Source: Anaerolineae bacterium
Lineage (GTDB): Bacteria; Chloroflexota; Anaerolineae; Aggregatilineales; Phototrophicaceae
Direction: 5' to 3'
Assembly: GCA_026645945.1 (NCBI GenBank)
Contig: JAPKMO010000017.1
Span: 1 to 51,552, forward strand
DNA: 51,552 nt
The notes beneath the pieces are model-generated. The model was not told the DNA's origin and did not search any database. It saw only the letters and a program-made list of their open reading frames with translations. Below are positions 1-7,876 of this stretch, piece after piece (the first letter of the stretch is position 1; each line of letters opens with the position of its first letter). The position numbers and the translations under genes were made by a program.

Positions 1-45
1 CGTCCCCCTGGCGGCGGGTCAGGTCGCCCGGAAACCAGCCGCCGG

Positions 46-159
46 GTGTTGCGCGGGGGTTCGTGGAACAATAATCAGAACAATGCCCGCGCCGCTTCTC
101 GTAACAACAACAACCCGAACAACAGGAACAACAACAACGGTTTTCGGGTTGTGGTGGGC
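46..159 (+). repeat. DGR template-repeat-like sequence (poly-Asn, A-rich)
   Basis: Read on this strand the segment encodes VLRGGSW, then a 24-codon core (67-138) in which 15 codons are AAC/AAT, then GFRVVVG. The AAY codons come in blocks of 3, 2, 4, 2 and 4, separated by invariant residues such as ARAASR, P and R. The same framework recurs on the minus strand at 2057-2170 at the C-terminus of an FGE-fold protein. There, 11 of the 15 AAY codons encode other residues, while 9 of the 10 non-AAY codons keep their residue. Adenine-rich codons at just the variable positions are the hallmark of a DGR template, where reverse transcription is mutagenic at A. The reading frame stays open to 294. It could instead be the unmutated variable end of a second target gene entering from the left. 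No reverse transcriptase is visible in the window. Confidence 0.75.
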
Positions 160-413
160 TGCCATGTTCTTCCGCTCCTTCTTCTGGTTTGCGGCCCTGT
201 GGCGCAAACGGCGAACCGCGCCCCCACACGCGGCTTCGTTCCAACAATGCCCGCCGACTACGGTTTGCGGGTCGAGGCGAAGGAAGAAGAATAGCGCCGG
301 GATGGTCTGGCCTGCGCGGATGATGGGTTGTTCGACCCCGAAGGCGTCCCGCTTCAAACGCCGCCAGGCGCATACACAAGCCGGACACGCCCTCTGGCTG
401 GCGCAAGCGCAGC

Positions 414-609
414 TCAGGCGTGTCCTTTTGCCTGTTTGACCCAACCGCCCAGCAGCCTGCCGACTTCGGCCACCATCCGGCTGACGTGTTCGTACTGCCC
501 GCCGGACAGCCAGCGCCATTGGTGCGCCAGCCGCAGATACAGCCGCAGCTTGTCCAGATGCGCGTCGGCGGCCAGCAGGCAGGCCAGCCGTTCTGCCCCG
601 CCGCGCGCT
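414..609 (-). pseudogene. avd (DGR accessory, four-helix bundle) C-terminal fragment
   Basis: The minus strand encodes about 64 residues ending at a TGA at 414-416. They include KLRLYLRLAHQ, GGQYEHVSRMVAEVG and RLLGGWVKQ. This is the signature of the last two helices of Avd-type proteins (23S-intervening-sequence-protein fold, about 120 residues), which bind the DGR reverse transcriptase and RNA. The frame runs into a TGA just upstream (about 615) and the N-terminal half is absent, so this is a truncated remnant. It lies beside the template-like repeat, as avd genes do, but in the opposite orientation. The family call is from motif recognition. Confidence 0.6.
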
Positions 610-610
610 T

Positions 611-850
611 CAGATCAATGTGCCGCGCGGCGTGCCGCGACCGGAAATCGGCGAGATCACCTATGCGGTGCTGATCGCGCTCAAGCACTGGCACAAGGTG
701 AAAGCGGCGCTGCTGACCGACGAGGCCGACCTGCTGGTGATCGAGGGGCTGTACGCTTACAACGAGGTGATCGGCGGCATGGCGATCTATGCCACCAACG
801 CCACCACCCACAATTTGCAGCACCAGCAGCGGGAGAAACAGCAAAATTAA
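611..850 (+). CDS. orphan C-terminal fragment, unknown function
   Basis: This open frame of about 79 codons ends in TAA at 848-850 and encodes PRGVPRPEIGEITYAVLIAL, KHWHKVKAALLTDEADLL and VIEGLYAYNEVIGGMAIY. The composition looks like real protein, not shadow coding. No convincing start codon or ribosome-binding site precedes it; the GTG at 620 is the only early candidate. It begins right where the avd fragment breaks off, so it is probably the 3' part of a gene joined to the DGR remnant by recombination. I do not recognise the family. Confidence 0.35.
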   Translation, partial: QINVPRGVPRPEIGEITYAVLIALKHWHKVKAALLTDEADLLVIEGLYAYNEVIGGMAIYATNATTHNLQHQQREKQQN

Positions 851-916
851 AGCCTGGAGACGGCGATACCAGCCTGGGCATAAAAACCGGCAGGCCTCCC
901 TGTTTCCATCACTTGC

Positions 917-1966
917 CTATCGCAGCCGAAGCCGCAGGTAGCTCGCCAGCTCCTCCCGCGCGTTTTCGATCTCCGGCAAGCGCGCTTTGGACACCAGTTT
1001 GATGCCCGCCGCCTGCATCACCGGCTGCAACACCTGATACAGTTCCGGCGACGAAACATGCAGCGCCGAAGGCACAACGCCTATACCGGCTAACTGCCGG
1101 ATGACCTGCATCGGCACGTCCGCCAGCAGCGCCTCATAGCTCGTTTCGATTGCCAGCATCTCCTGTCCAACAATTATCCCGTTCCGGCTGTCCACCAGCA
1201 TCAGCATATACGGGTAATACGGACGTTCCCGGTCGCCAATCGCTGACAGCAGCATGAACAGGTCGGCTTCGACGACCAGCTTATGCGGCGGCAGCCGCCT
1301 GAACGCCGCCAGTAAACCTTCGTCCATCGTCACGGTGATGGCCTTCACTTCCGGCGGCGGGATGCGGCGTATCTCGTCTGACCAGATCAAACCGCTCGCT
1401 TCCCGGCGCGATACCCGCACCAGAAAATGCTCCTTGCGTTTGATGTGCAGCAGCCGGGCATTCTCCCGCACACGCGGCGCAACCTCCAGCACCTGTTCCA
1501 GCGCCAGCGTCAGCAGCCGCGCTTCTTCGGCAGTGATGAACCAGGGGACAAGCCCGGCCTCGTAGCTGCGGAACAACGGCCACGCGCCGCGCCCTCGGAA
1601 CTTCAGCCCCAACTGCCGGATGACCGCCCGATCTTGCTCCCGCAGCATGTCCCGATCTTCAAACGACACCTGAAGCTGCCGCATGGACAGTAGCCGTGCC
1701 CCGATGGCAAAACTCATATCTTCCGGTGGATTGTCGTGGAAATCCAGGAAATCGTACAGGGCCGCCTCGCCCAGGTAGGCCGCAACGCTGATATGTTCGC
1801 CCAACATGCCCATCACGCTGACGAACATCAGGCTGCCGCTGTCGGGGTCTGCCACCCCAAACAGGTCTTCTTCGGTCATCCATTCCCAGGGCGCAAGCTG
1901 GTTCACCTGCCCGACCAGTTCATACAGCCTGCGCCAGCTTTCGAGTGTTGGAGGTCTGTCTGTCAT
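917..1966 (-). CDS. DUF7309/DUF6930-type protein
   Basis: A soluble protein of 349 residues. The N-terminal half carries the pattern LAPWEWMTEEDLFGV, FVSVMGMLGEH and GLKFRGRGAWPLFRSY, followed by GLVPWFITAEEARLLTLALEQ, which I associate with DUF7309. The C-terminal half (about 200-349) fits DUF6930. Neither domain has a known biochemical activity. The ATG at 1966 is preferred over an upstream TTG because AAGGA lies 7 bases before it. It is the last gene of the minus-strand cluster, 48 bases after the FGE reading frame ends, so co-transcription is likely. There is no transmembrane segment or signal peptide. Confidence 0.7.
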   Translation of the reverse strand: MTDRPPTLESWRRLYELVGQVNQLAPWEWMTEEDLFGVADPDSGSLMFVSVMGMLGEHISVAAYLGEAALYDFLDFHDNPPEDMSFAIGARLLSMRQLQVSFEDRDMLREQDRAVIRQLGLKFRGRGAWPLFRSYEAGLVPWFITAEEARLLTLALEQVLEVAPRVRENARLLHIKRKEHFLVRVSRREASGLIWSDEIRRIPPPEVKAITVTMDEGLLAAFRRLPPHKLVVEADLFMLLSAIGDRERPYYPYMLMLVDSRNGIIVGQEMLAIETSYEALLADVPMQVIRQLAGIGVVPSALHVSSPELYQVLQPVMQAAGIKLVSKARLPEIENAREELASYLRLRLR

Positions 1967-2014
1967 GATCGCATCCTTCAATCCAAGTCATGAACTGCAC
2001 GGAAGAAACATTTC

Positions 2015-3047
2015 TCACCCCCAGCCATAGGCCAAAAGCCTAAGAAGAAGGGACGCCCCGCACACCACCCGCAAACCAAAGTCAAGATTCCTGGAGTCCG
2101 GGTTGAACCAGTAACGAGATGCGGCACGGGCATTGAGTATGCTGTTGCGCCACGATCCGCCGCGCAGCACACAGGTCGTGTTATCTGCGATCTGCGTGCG
2201 CTCCGGTTGATCGTACTCGTTGAGACACCACTCCAACAGATTGCCTGCCATATCCAGCACGCCACAGGCTGCCGCTCGCGCCGACCACCGCCACAAAGCG
2301 GCTGGCGCTCACCCGCTTCACCAGGGCATCCGTTTCCCGCCCGCGCCCGAAGAAGATCGGCGCGTCCGCCGGGGTGAACGCCCGCAGCCCCGGAAACGGC
2401 GAGCCGGGCCAGAGAGCTATCGCCGGTGGCGTGTCTGCCGGTCGCGCTTTCACCGGCGGCGCTTCCAGCAGGCGTTTCACCAGCGCCTTCAGATGCGTCT
2501 CAAAGGCGCGCCGGAAGTCCTCCGGCGTTTTATGCGTGTTGTACCCAACCAGGATTTTGCCGCTGTCTTTTTCCACAAACCCGGCGAAGAAGTCTTCAAC
2601 CAACCGCCACTGCTCGTACTTCTTCAGGAAATCCGGGTCAGTCGGCTTCAGGGCGATTTCCTCCATCCCCCGGTAGATGACCACTTCCGGGCGTCCAGAT
2701 CGTCGCGCCGACTGCATCGCGTCTTCATACTCGTAGTGTGTGCCGGAGAGGTAAGACTCGCCTTTGTAGTCCAGCGGCGTTCCCATTCGCGCCCAGAAGA
2801 TGACCACCACGATGTCGCACTCCGACGGCCTGGGCAGCCCTTGATTGATCGCTTCCTGCGGCGTCATGGTCGCCAGCATGGGCGTCCCCGCGCCGGGTTT
2901 GTCCCAGGCGACCACCTCAAACGTGACTTTGCCGCGCAGCAGCGGGTCATACGGCATCTGCTCGATGACCTGCAAGGCCAGCGCGCGTTCGTCGGCCACG
3001 TCGCCGGGCGAGGAGAGAAAGATACGCATGTGGCGGGGGTCGGTCAT
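2015..3047 (-). pseudogene. DUF4062-NTPase-FGE DGR target protein, internally deleted
   Basis: From the ATG at 3047 the frame encodes a DUF4062 domain (MRIFLSSPGDVADE, then ECDIVVVIFWARMGTPL), the TIR-like front end of many STAND NTPases. It continues through a linker to PFPGLRAFTPADAPIFFGR and VAVVGASGS, the start of a Walker A loop. At about 2262-2275 the sequence jumps, with a frameshift, into the end of an FGE-sulfatase domain (GVLDMAGNLLEWC, VLRGGSW) that ends at 2015. The lysine of Walker A and the rest of the NTPase and sensor are missing. In the DUF4062 frame translation would give 288 residues, stopping at 2181. The parent was probably a STAND-type sensor with a hypervariable C-terminus. 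The gene begins 10 bases after the helicase stop codon. Confidence 0.75.
2057..2170 (-). repeat. DGR variable repeat at the FGE C-terminus
   Basis: These codons align one to one with the repeat at 46-159. The frame VLRGGSW...ARAASR...P..R....G(F/L)RVV is kept, and the variable core is 2078-2149. At the 15 template AAY positions this copy reads R,N,S / L,N / Y,W,F,N / D,S / N,L,D,F. Only one of ten non-AAY codons in the core changes (Q to I). Several silent non-A differences exist (cgc/cgt, gct/gca, ggg/ggc), so this copy was not written recently from exactly that template. Homology also seems to extend past the core (shared ccttcttct). Confidence 0.75.
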
Positions 3048-3057
3048 GGTTGGTTTC

Positions 3058-6000
3058 CTAACCGAAAACTTCGTAGGCAATAAGCTGCAAATCTTCTGCT
3101 GTAACCTGCTCCAATGTGGTCTTGGCGGCGACCACATCACGATACAAATCGTTCTCAACCAAAAACACATCCAGGTCTATGATGAGTTGATTCTGGTCTT
3201 GTGTTTCGCGGTACTGATCGCGGATGGCTTTTAATTTTTTATCCCGCCTGAATGCTTCCAGCGACACGCTTTGCAACGCGCCACGTATCTTTTCGCGCAG
3301 GGCGGTCAGCCGCGCCTCATCTTCTGGGGTGAGATTTGCTGCAAACAGTGTGGCCTGATCGAGTGCCGAGTTAAGTTCCAGATTGAGTTTGCTCATCCGA
3401 GGCGGAATCCGCTGTGAATGCAAAGCCGCATTGATTTCCTTCAACACGTCCTGCGCGGCGGTATCGAGCAGATCGAAGATTTCAAATCCCGGCGGCAGCA
3501 CACGCGGCTCGTTCACATCCGCCTGAAGATACCTGAACAAGCGGCGCTTGTCGGTAATCACCGTGCCGTCTGTTGGGTACAGCCGCCAGAAGTGCCGGTC
3601 GCCCGCCTGAAACGCAAAAAACACACCCGAAGGCCGAACCGAACGCCCGATTCCAGAACCGATGCCGCGCGGAATGCTGCGTATCTTTTCCATGCCCATC
3701 TGCTGCAAATACAGGATGAGCGGAAACTTCATCTCATCCGTGGATACCAGTTCAGCGTCACGTTCCAGTTCGTCCAGAATGCCGGCGTTTCCGTCCCGCA
3801 GTTTTCGCAGTTGGTTCAGCGAACGCGCGCTGATGACCTCGCCCAACACGCTGGCATCCAGCCCCACACTGCGGTCAATATCCCGGATGCGATCTTGCAG
3901 CCGTTCAACCAGCCGGAGCAGGCTTTCCAGTCCCGAATCCGGGAAGCAGTTGTAGATGGCGAGGTCTGTAAACGGCGTGCCGAGCCGGTCAATTCGCCCG
4001 GCACGTTGAATCATCCGAATCGGTGTCCAATGCAGATCGTAGTTGATTATCACCCCTGCATCCTGAAGGTTCTGGCCTTCGCTCAAAACGTCGGTGGAGA
4101 TCAGAATATCAATCTCCGGCTCACCGGCCAGAACTTCCTCGATACTCTCGCTCGCCAGGGCATTGGCGCGCGGCGCAAAACGGCGCACCAACCGTTCGCG
4201 CCGTTCCGGGTCGGTGCTGCCAAAAATGCCTTCCGTCACCGGCGGGTTCGGCCAGGCTTCCTGCCAGGCGGTATCCCGGCGCAGCTCATTGAACAGATAT
4301 TCAGCGGTGTCGCGGTAGTAGGAGAACACCAGCACCTTCTGGCCGCGCAGCGGGCCGCCCAGCAGCGCCTTAACTTCGGCCAGTTTGGCGTCACGTTTGC
4401 TTTCGTCGGGCAGCCTTTGTACCAGCGCGATCATGTCCAGAATCGTATCCAGCGTCTTCAGGTCAAATTGCAGTTCGCGCCGGATAGCCTTCAGATTATA
4501 TTCCGCGATGTCGGCCTCCGGCAGCGCCGCCATAATTGCTTCGATCTCGTCGCCGGTTATGTCATCCTGCATGGCTTCGAGCGCCAGCAGCCGCCGGTTG
4601 CTGGCCGGGTCCAGCAGCCGACCGTTTGACACCAGAATATCGAAGAACCGCTCCTGGAACCGCTGCTGCCGCCGGATGCTGATCTCGAAGGCGGTGAGCG
4701 AGCTTTCCAGCCGTTTGAGGTACAGCGTCTTCAGAATGCCGATCAGCGCGTCCGAATACTGGCGCTTGCGCTCGATTTCCTTGTCCACTTCGCCTTTACG
4801 AAACTGCTCGATGTTGAAACTGATAAGGTTCAGGCTTTCGATCAGGGTTTCGATCTTGTTGTAAAAACCGTCATAGGTCGCCGTCAGGTCATAATTGATG
4901 CTGTGCAGGTGGCGGTTGGGAAAATGAATGACGCCCTTGCCGGGCAGTTCGATCACCTCGCCGGCTTCCTGGCGCAGTTTGATGTCCTGGCGGCTGCGCC
5001 GTACCATGACGTGTTCCAGCAGCGTGAACATATCCGCGCCGCCGTCCTGCACCTCGCGGAAAAAGCCTTTCAGGTTGCGGATGCCATACTCGCGGAAATA
5101 GGTATCCTGCCCGCGCGTGAGGAACGAAAGCTGATGGTACAGATCCCAGATGGAGTTATTGATCGGCGTGGCGGTCATCAGGATGATGAGCGTTTCCGGC
5201 TTGCCGGTCGCCAGCATTTTCATAAGGTTCTGGTAGCGGCCTGTGCCGGGGTTGCGGAAGTTGTGGCTTTCGTCAATCAGCACCACGTCGTAGTCGTTGT
5301 AACGCTTCCAGTCGAAGTTCTCGCGGCTGACGGCTTCCTGCGAGATCACGTCCACCCGGATGCCGTACTCGTCCAGCTTGGGATTCCAGACCAGATCACG
5401 AAGCTGCGCCGGGCAGATCACCAGCCCGCGCGGGATAAAGCCCTTGCGCCGCTTGCCCAGCACATAGTGTTCCAGCAGCCCCATGCCGATATAGGTTTTG
5501 CCCAGCCCGACCGCATCGCTGACGATCACACCGCCGTGCCGGTCTATCAGCCGGATGGCCTCGCGCAGACCTTCCTGCTGGAAGCTGGCAAGTTCCACGC
5601 CCAGCCGCGCTTCCGCCGATTCCGGCAGCAGCCGGTCGCGGAAGTATTCGTACAGCACTTTGATGAATACGTCAAAAGGTGTCCACTGCGCCCCGCCGAA
5701 CTTGCTTTCGTCCAGCATGGCGATCAGGTCGTCTTTGCGGTCGTCGGCGTTGGCCCACATGCGCTCGAACCAGTTGGCGCGCAAATCACGGATGACCGCA
5801 TCCGTCTTCTGGACGAGGTTCAGCTCGGCTTCGCGCAGCATCCCGCTTGGTGTGAAGTTGCTGCTGCCAACGATGGCGGCGTTCGGCATCAGATAGGCTT
5901 TGCCATGCAGGAACGGGCCGTTGTAGTAACGCACCTGCACCGTCTCCCGCGCCAGGAAGGCCGTCAGTTCATCCACCAGTCGGGCGTAATTGCGGTTCAG

Positions 6001-6288
6001 CGGCAGCGACTCCAGGTCACCACGCAGCCGCTCGCGGTAGAACCGCCGCAAATCCAGCGCGCCGTCGCCCGCTTCTTCCGCCGCCAGTTCCGGCGGGCGG
6101 CCCAGCAGCAGACGGAAGGCCTGCAGCCGGCTTAACGGTTCGGCCAGCAGTTCCCACACGCGCGGCTCGAAGAAGCCGCTGGCGACATCCAGTTCGCGCT
6201 CGTCCCACTCGGTGAGCAGGCAGGCCAGCACGTTTTTGAGCATTCGCTCCGGCGATGTGTTATCAATGTAATCCGGTGGGTGGTACAT
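3058..6288 (-). CDS. PLD nuclease-SNF2 helicase fusion
   Basis: A 1076-residue protein, probably a defence helicase-nuclease. Residues about 1-190 are a phospholipase-D-like domain with one HxK motif (HGKAYL, about 126) and GSSNFT. The SNF2 motor follows: Walker A SDAVGLGKT (about 256), DEAH-type box DESHN (about 337), LMTATPINN, and the C-terminal lobe with VLVFSYYRDTAEYLF, ILISTDVLSEGQNLQ and motif VI IQRAGRIDRLG (about 760). The last 300 residues are helical. Such helicases usually accompany Eco57I/PglX-like methyltransferases, and one lies upstream in the same cluster. The domain set recalls DISARM parts (SNF2, PLD, adenine methylase), but no DrmA or DrmB is seen. The start at 6288 lies 12 bases after the preceding small gene. 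Confidence 0.85.
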   Translation of the reverse strand: MYHPPDYIDNTSPERMLKNVLACLLTEWDERELDVASGFFEPRVWELLAEPLSRLQAFRLLLGRPPELAAEEAGDGALDLRRFYRERLRGDLESLPLNRNYARLVDELTAFLARETVQVRYYNGPFLHGKAYLMPNAAIVGSSNFTPSGMLREAELNLVQKTDAVIRDLRANWFERMWANADDRKDDLIAMLDESKFGGAQWTPFDVFIKVLYEYFRDRLLPESAEARLGVELASFQQEGLREAIRLIDRHGGVIVSDAVGLGKTYIGMGLLEHYVLGKRRKGFIPRGLVICPAQLRDLVWNPKLDEYGIRVDVISQEAVSRENFDWKRYNDYDVVLIDESHNFRNPGTGRYQNLMKMLATGKPETLIILMTATPINNSIWDLYHQLSFLTRGQDTYFREYGIRNLKGFFREVQDGGADMFTLLEHVMVRRSRQDIKLRQEAGEVIELPGKGVIHFPNRHLHSINYDLTATYDGFYNKIETLIESLNLISFNIEQFRKGEVDKEIERKRQYSDALIGILKTLYLKRLESSLTAFEISIRRQQRFQERFFDILVSNGRLLDPASNRRLLALEAMQDDITGDEIEAIMAALPEADIAEYNLKAIRRELQFDLKTLDTILDMIALVQRLPDESKRDAKLAEVKALLGGPLRGQKVLVFSYYRDTAEYLFNELRRDTAWQEAWPNPPVTEGIFGSTDPERRERLVRRFAPRANALASESIEEVLAGEPEIDILISTDVLSEGQNLQDAGVIINYDLHWTPIRMIQRAGRIDRLGTPFTDLAIYNCFPDSGLESLLRLVERLQDRIRDIDRSVGLDASVLGEVISARSLNQLRKLRDGNAGILDELERDAELVSTDEMKFPLILYLQQMGMEKIRSIPRGIGSGIGRSVRPSGVFFAFQAGDRHFWRLYPTDGTVITDKRRLFRYLQADVNEPRVLPPGFEIFDLLDTAAQDVLKEINAALHSQRIPPRMSKLNLELNSALDQATLFAANLTPEDEARLTALREKIRGALQSVSLEAFRRDKKLKAIRDQYRETQDQNQLIIDLDVFLVENDLYRDVVAAKTTLEQVTAEDLQLIAYEVFG

Positions 6289-6300
6289 GGTTTTTCCTGT

Positions 6301-6507
6301 TCATGGTCTGGGATAATGTCCGGCTTCGATGAGTGCCTGACGCACCCGAATACGGATTTCGTCGTTGAGCTTCAACACAAAAACGGTCACACGACCTTCG
6401 GCTGAAGGCGGAATGAGATGATCCACTTCATGCGCGTACAGGCTGTCCTGCTGGTGGATGGGGCGTAATCGCGCATGATGCGCCTCCTTTTGGTTGAATT
6501 GTAGCAT
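6301..6507 (-). CDS. small protein upstream of the helicase, unknown
   Basis: A 68-residue charged protein (MLQFNQKEAHHARLR..., DHLIPPSAEGRVTVFVLKLN) ending 12 bases before the helicase start. The ATG at 6507 is chosen because GGAGG lies just upstream. The open frame continues upstream to encode DDIAVIAGSPGG, which resembles the C-terminal motif of the methyltransferase further up the cluster, so its 5' edge may be a recombination scar. No family is recognised. Tight spacing suggests translation coupled to the helicase. Confidence 0.5.
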   Translation of the reverse strand: MLQFNQKEAHHARLRPIHQQDSLYAHEVDHLIPPSAEGRVTVFVLKLNDEIRIRVRQALIEAGHYPRP

Positions 6508-6550
6508 GGTTATTCCTCCCGGACTCCCCGCGATCACAGCGATATCATCC

Positions 6551-6640
6551 GCCCCCGGCCCCTTCCCCTACCGGTAGGGAAGGGGAGTTGGAAGTCCCTC
6601 CCTCAGGATTGGGGGAGAGATTCAGGGTGGGGGGCGGTGT
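6551..6640. repeat. palindromic repeat, copy 1 (intergenic)
   Basis: An imperfect double palindrome: a first hairpin ccttccccta/tagggaagg, then ccctccctcaggatt...gggggag and a G-rich end. It shares its building blocks (cccccggcccc, aagtccctccctc, gattcaggg) with the copies at 8202, 9243 and 10384. It lies between the small gene at 6301 and the DUF2283 gene at 6648. Confidence 0.7.
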
Positions 6641-6647
6641 CGCATTT

Positions 6648-6857
6648 TCACGCGCTTTTCAGCCCGGTAATGCTATATTCGACGCCATGCGGATTGAGTC
6701 CCCGCCTGGATGCGTCCAGTATTTCCATACTCACCACATTACCCTGGGCGTCATAGTCAATGATAATGCCGGGCTTGTCTTCATCGCTTTCGTCAACCGG
6801 CTGATCGCTCAGGACAATCCGTAACACATCCACTTCCGCGTCATAGGTCACTTTCAT
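6648..6857 (-). CDS. DUF2283 family protein (antitoxin-like)
   Basis: 69 residues with the DUF2283 pattern: MKVTYDAEVDVLRIVLSD at the start, GIIIDYDAQGNVVSMEILDAS in the middle. Members are small beta-rich proteins that often sit directly after DUF4258-type nuclease-like proteins, as here. The start overlaps the stop of the DUF4258 gene by four bases (ATGA), implying translational coupling. An antitoxin role is inferred from that pairing and has not been shown. Confidence 0.75.
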   Translation of the reverse strand: MKVTYDAEVDVLRIVLSDQPVDESDEDKPGIIIDYDAQGNVVSMEILDASRRGLNPHGVEYSITGLKSA

Positions 6858-7117
6858 GATTCATCGCTCCAATACTTCTTTATCCTGCTGGTACGATAGA
6901 CGGTAATCACAGTCAAGGAGTCGGTTTCTTCGACAATCGCCCGGACGACATACCGTTTACCGTCAATTTCAACCTGTGACTGATAGGCCTTGCGCCCGGA
7001 ATGAGCATCCACGATTTGACCGGGGTCACGCAGCACGTTATCCAGCACGTCCAGCGGGATACTGCGCCGCGCTGCCTCTTCGCGGGCATGGTCGGTAAGG
7101 CGGTAGTCACCTGGCAT
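6854..7117 (-). CDS. DUF4258 family protein (RelE/BrnT-like toxin candidate)
   Basis: 87 residues beginning MPGDYRLTDHAREEAARR, with GRKAYQSQVEIDGKRYVVRAIV and LTVITVYRTSR, matching the DUF4258 layout (an N-terminal HA.E.R helix and a three-strand sheet). The fold is shared with BrnT/RelE-type RNases. The gene overlaps its DUF2283 partner by ATGA. Its first residues, MPGD, and its leader (ataaa.ATGCC.GGTGAC) match those of the gene at 8193, pointing to related cassettes. RNase activity is inferred. Confidence 0.7.
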   Translation of the reverse strand: MPGDYRLTDHAREEAARRSIPLDVLDNVLRDPGQIVDAHSGRKAYQSQVEIDGKRYVVRAIVEETDSLTVITVYRTSRIKKYWSDES

Positions 7118-7140
7118 ATTTATACGTAACCTTCTGCCAC

Positions 7141-7413
7141 TCAGTAGGTCTCACCGTCATATGGTTCACCGAGCGGTACCAAATCATCCAGTTCAGTTCG
7201 TCCAATCCGGTTGTTATCGAGGAAACGTACCTTTGCTACCAGATCACGGGGATGAAATTCGGATACCGGGACAACGTCCAGCAGCACACACTCACGATCA
7301 CGGTGTTTGAGTTTTTGCTTGTTATGGGGTTTGACCACGTACTGCCGCCCCACCTCGATGATGACAGTACGCCCATTGCTCGAAACTATGCCTTTTTGGG
7401 TTTGATCGGTCAT
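7141..7413 (-). CDS. small beta-rich protein, unknown
   Basis: 90 residues: MTDQTQKGIVSSNGRTVIIE, VGRQYVVKPHNKQKLKHRDR, and RFLDNNRIGRTELDDLVPL. The strand-rich, basic profile recalls small SH3/KOW-like modules found near restriction-modification genes, but I do not recognise a named family. Its ATG overlaps the stop of a 34-codon frame upstream (ATGA), and the DUF4258 gene starts 24 bases after its stop. Confidence 0.55.
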   Translation of the reverse strand: MTDQTQKGIVSSNGRTVIIEVGRQYVVKPHNKQKLKHRDRECVLLDVVPVSEFHPRDLVAKVRFLDNNRIGRTELDDLVPLGEPYDGETY

Positions 7414-7514
7414 GCTTCAATATCCTCGTCTGCTGTAATGGATGAACCAGTTTTACCCGCCGTCCCCCAACCCCCTGCGATCACGGCGATGTCGCCCTCA
7501 TCCAGCCTGTACAC
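7410..7514 (-). CDS. 34-residue ORF resembling the methyltransferase C-terminus
   Basis: A GTG at 7514 follows AGGGGAG at 6 bases and opens a 34-codon frame encoding YRLDEGDIAVIAGGWG. This resembles the last helix of the methyltransferase encoded at 8256-11846 (YGLDDDDIAVIEGSLG). It ends in an ATGA overlap with the gene at 7413. It is either a remnant of a duplicated methyltransferase tail or a leader ORF coupled to the next gene. Confidence 0.35.
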   Translation of the reverse strand: MYRLDEGDIAVIAGGWGTAGKTGSSITADEDIEA

Positions 7515-7538
7515 CGGGTACTCCCCTCGCCCTGATAG

Positions 7539-7646
7539 TCACGGCCAGGGGAGCTTCAACTTTTCACGGTCATGCCGGCTGAAGTTCATCACCCTAAAGC
7601 CCACGACGCGCCCGTCGGTGGTACGGCGCTCGCAGAGTTCTATCAT
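7539..7646 (-). CDS. 35-residue ORF, possible DUF2283-like fragment
   Basis: The ATG at 7646 overlaps the stop of the upstream DUF2283 gene (ATGA). The frame encodes MIELCERRTTDGRVVGFRVM and NFSRHDREKLKLPWP. The DGRVVG..VMNFSR pattern resembles the last strand and helix of DUF2283 proteins (compare GDLVGITVLNAS in the neighbour). The coupling suggests it may be translated. It could also be the scarred end of a lost gene. Confidence 0.35.
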   Translation of the reverse strand: MIELCERRTTDGRVVGFRVMNFSRHDREKLKLPWP

Positions 7647-7876
7647 GCCGATTCTGCACGATCTTTCTTCGAGGCATTGAGTACCGTAATGCCTACTAAG
7701 TCACCATCGCGGTAGTGGTAAATATTGCCGTCGTCTTCCATAATGCTGTCATTGGCCTGCTGCGGCTTACGAAAGCTGATATACAGCACATCCGCTTCGG
7801 CGTCATACTCCGTCCATACCTGACGGGCAGGCAGGGACAGCACTTCTTCGATTAACCCTCTTGAGATGGTGACCAT
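7643..7876 (-). CDS. DUF2283 family protein (antitoxin-like), second copy
   Basis: 77 residues. After an N-terminal extension (VTISRGLIEEVLSLPARQ) come TEYDAEADVLYISF and YRDGDLVGITVLNASKK, the DUF2283 core. The start overlaps the preceding nuclease-like gene by 25 bases, so the two are translated together. It is related to the 6648-6857 protein only through the core, consistent with an old duplication or independent acquisition of a similar pair. Confidence 0.7.
   Translation of the reverse strand: MVTISRGLIEEVLSLPARQVWTEYDAEADVLYISFRKPQQANDSIMEDDGNIYHYRDGDLVGITVLNASKKDRAESA

Noticed and set aside
19..519. Long minus-strand open frame (166 codons) across the template repeat
   Set aside because: It is in a different frame from the avd fragment, and its Val-rich block is only the reverse of the AAC codons in the template.
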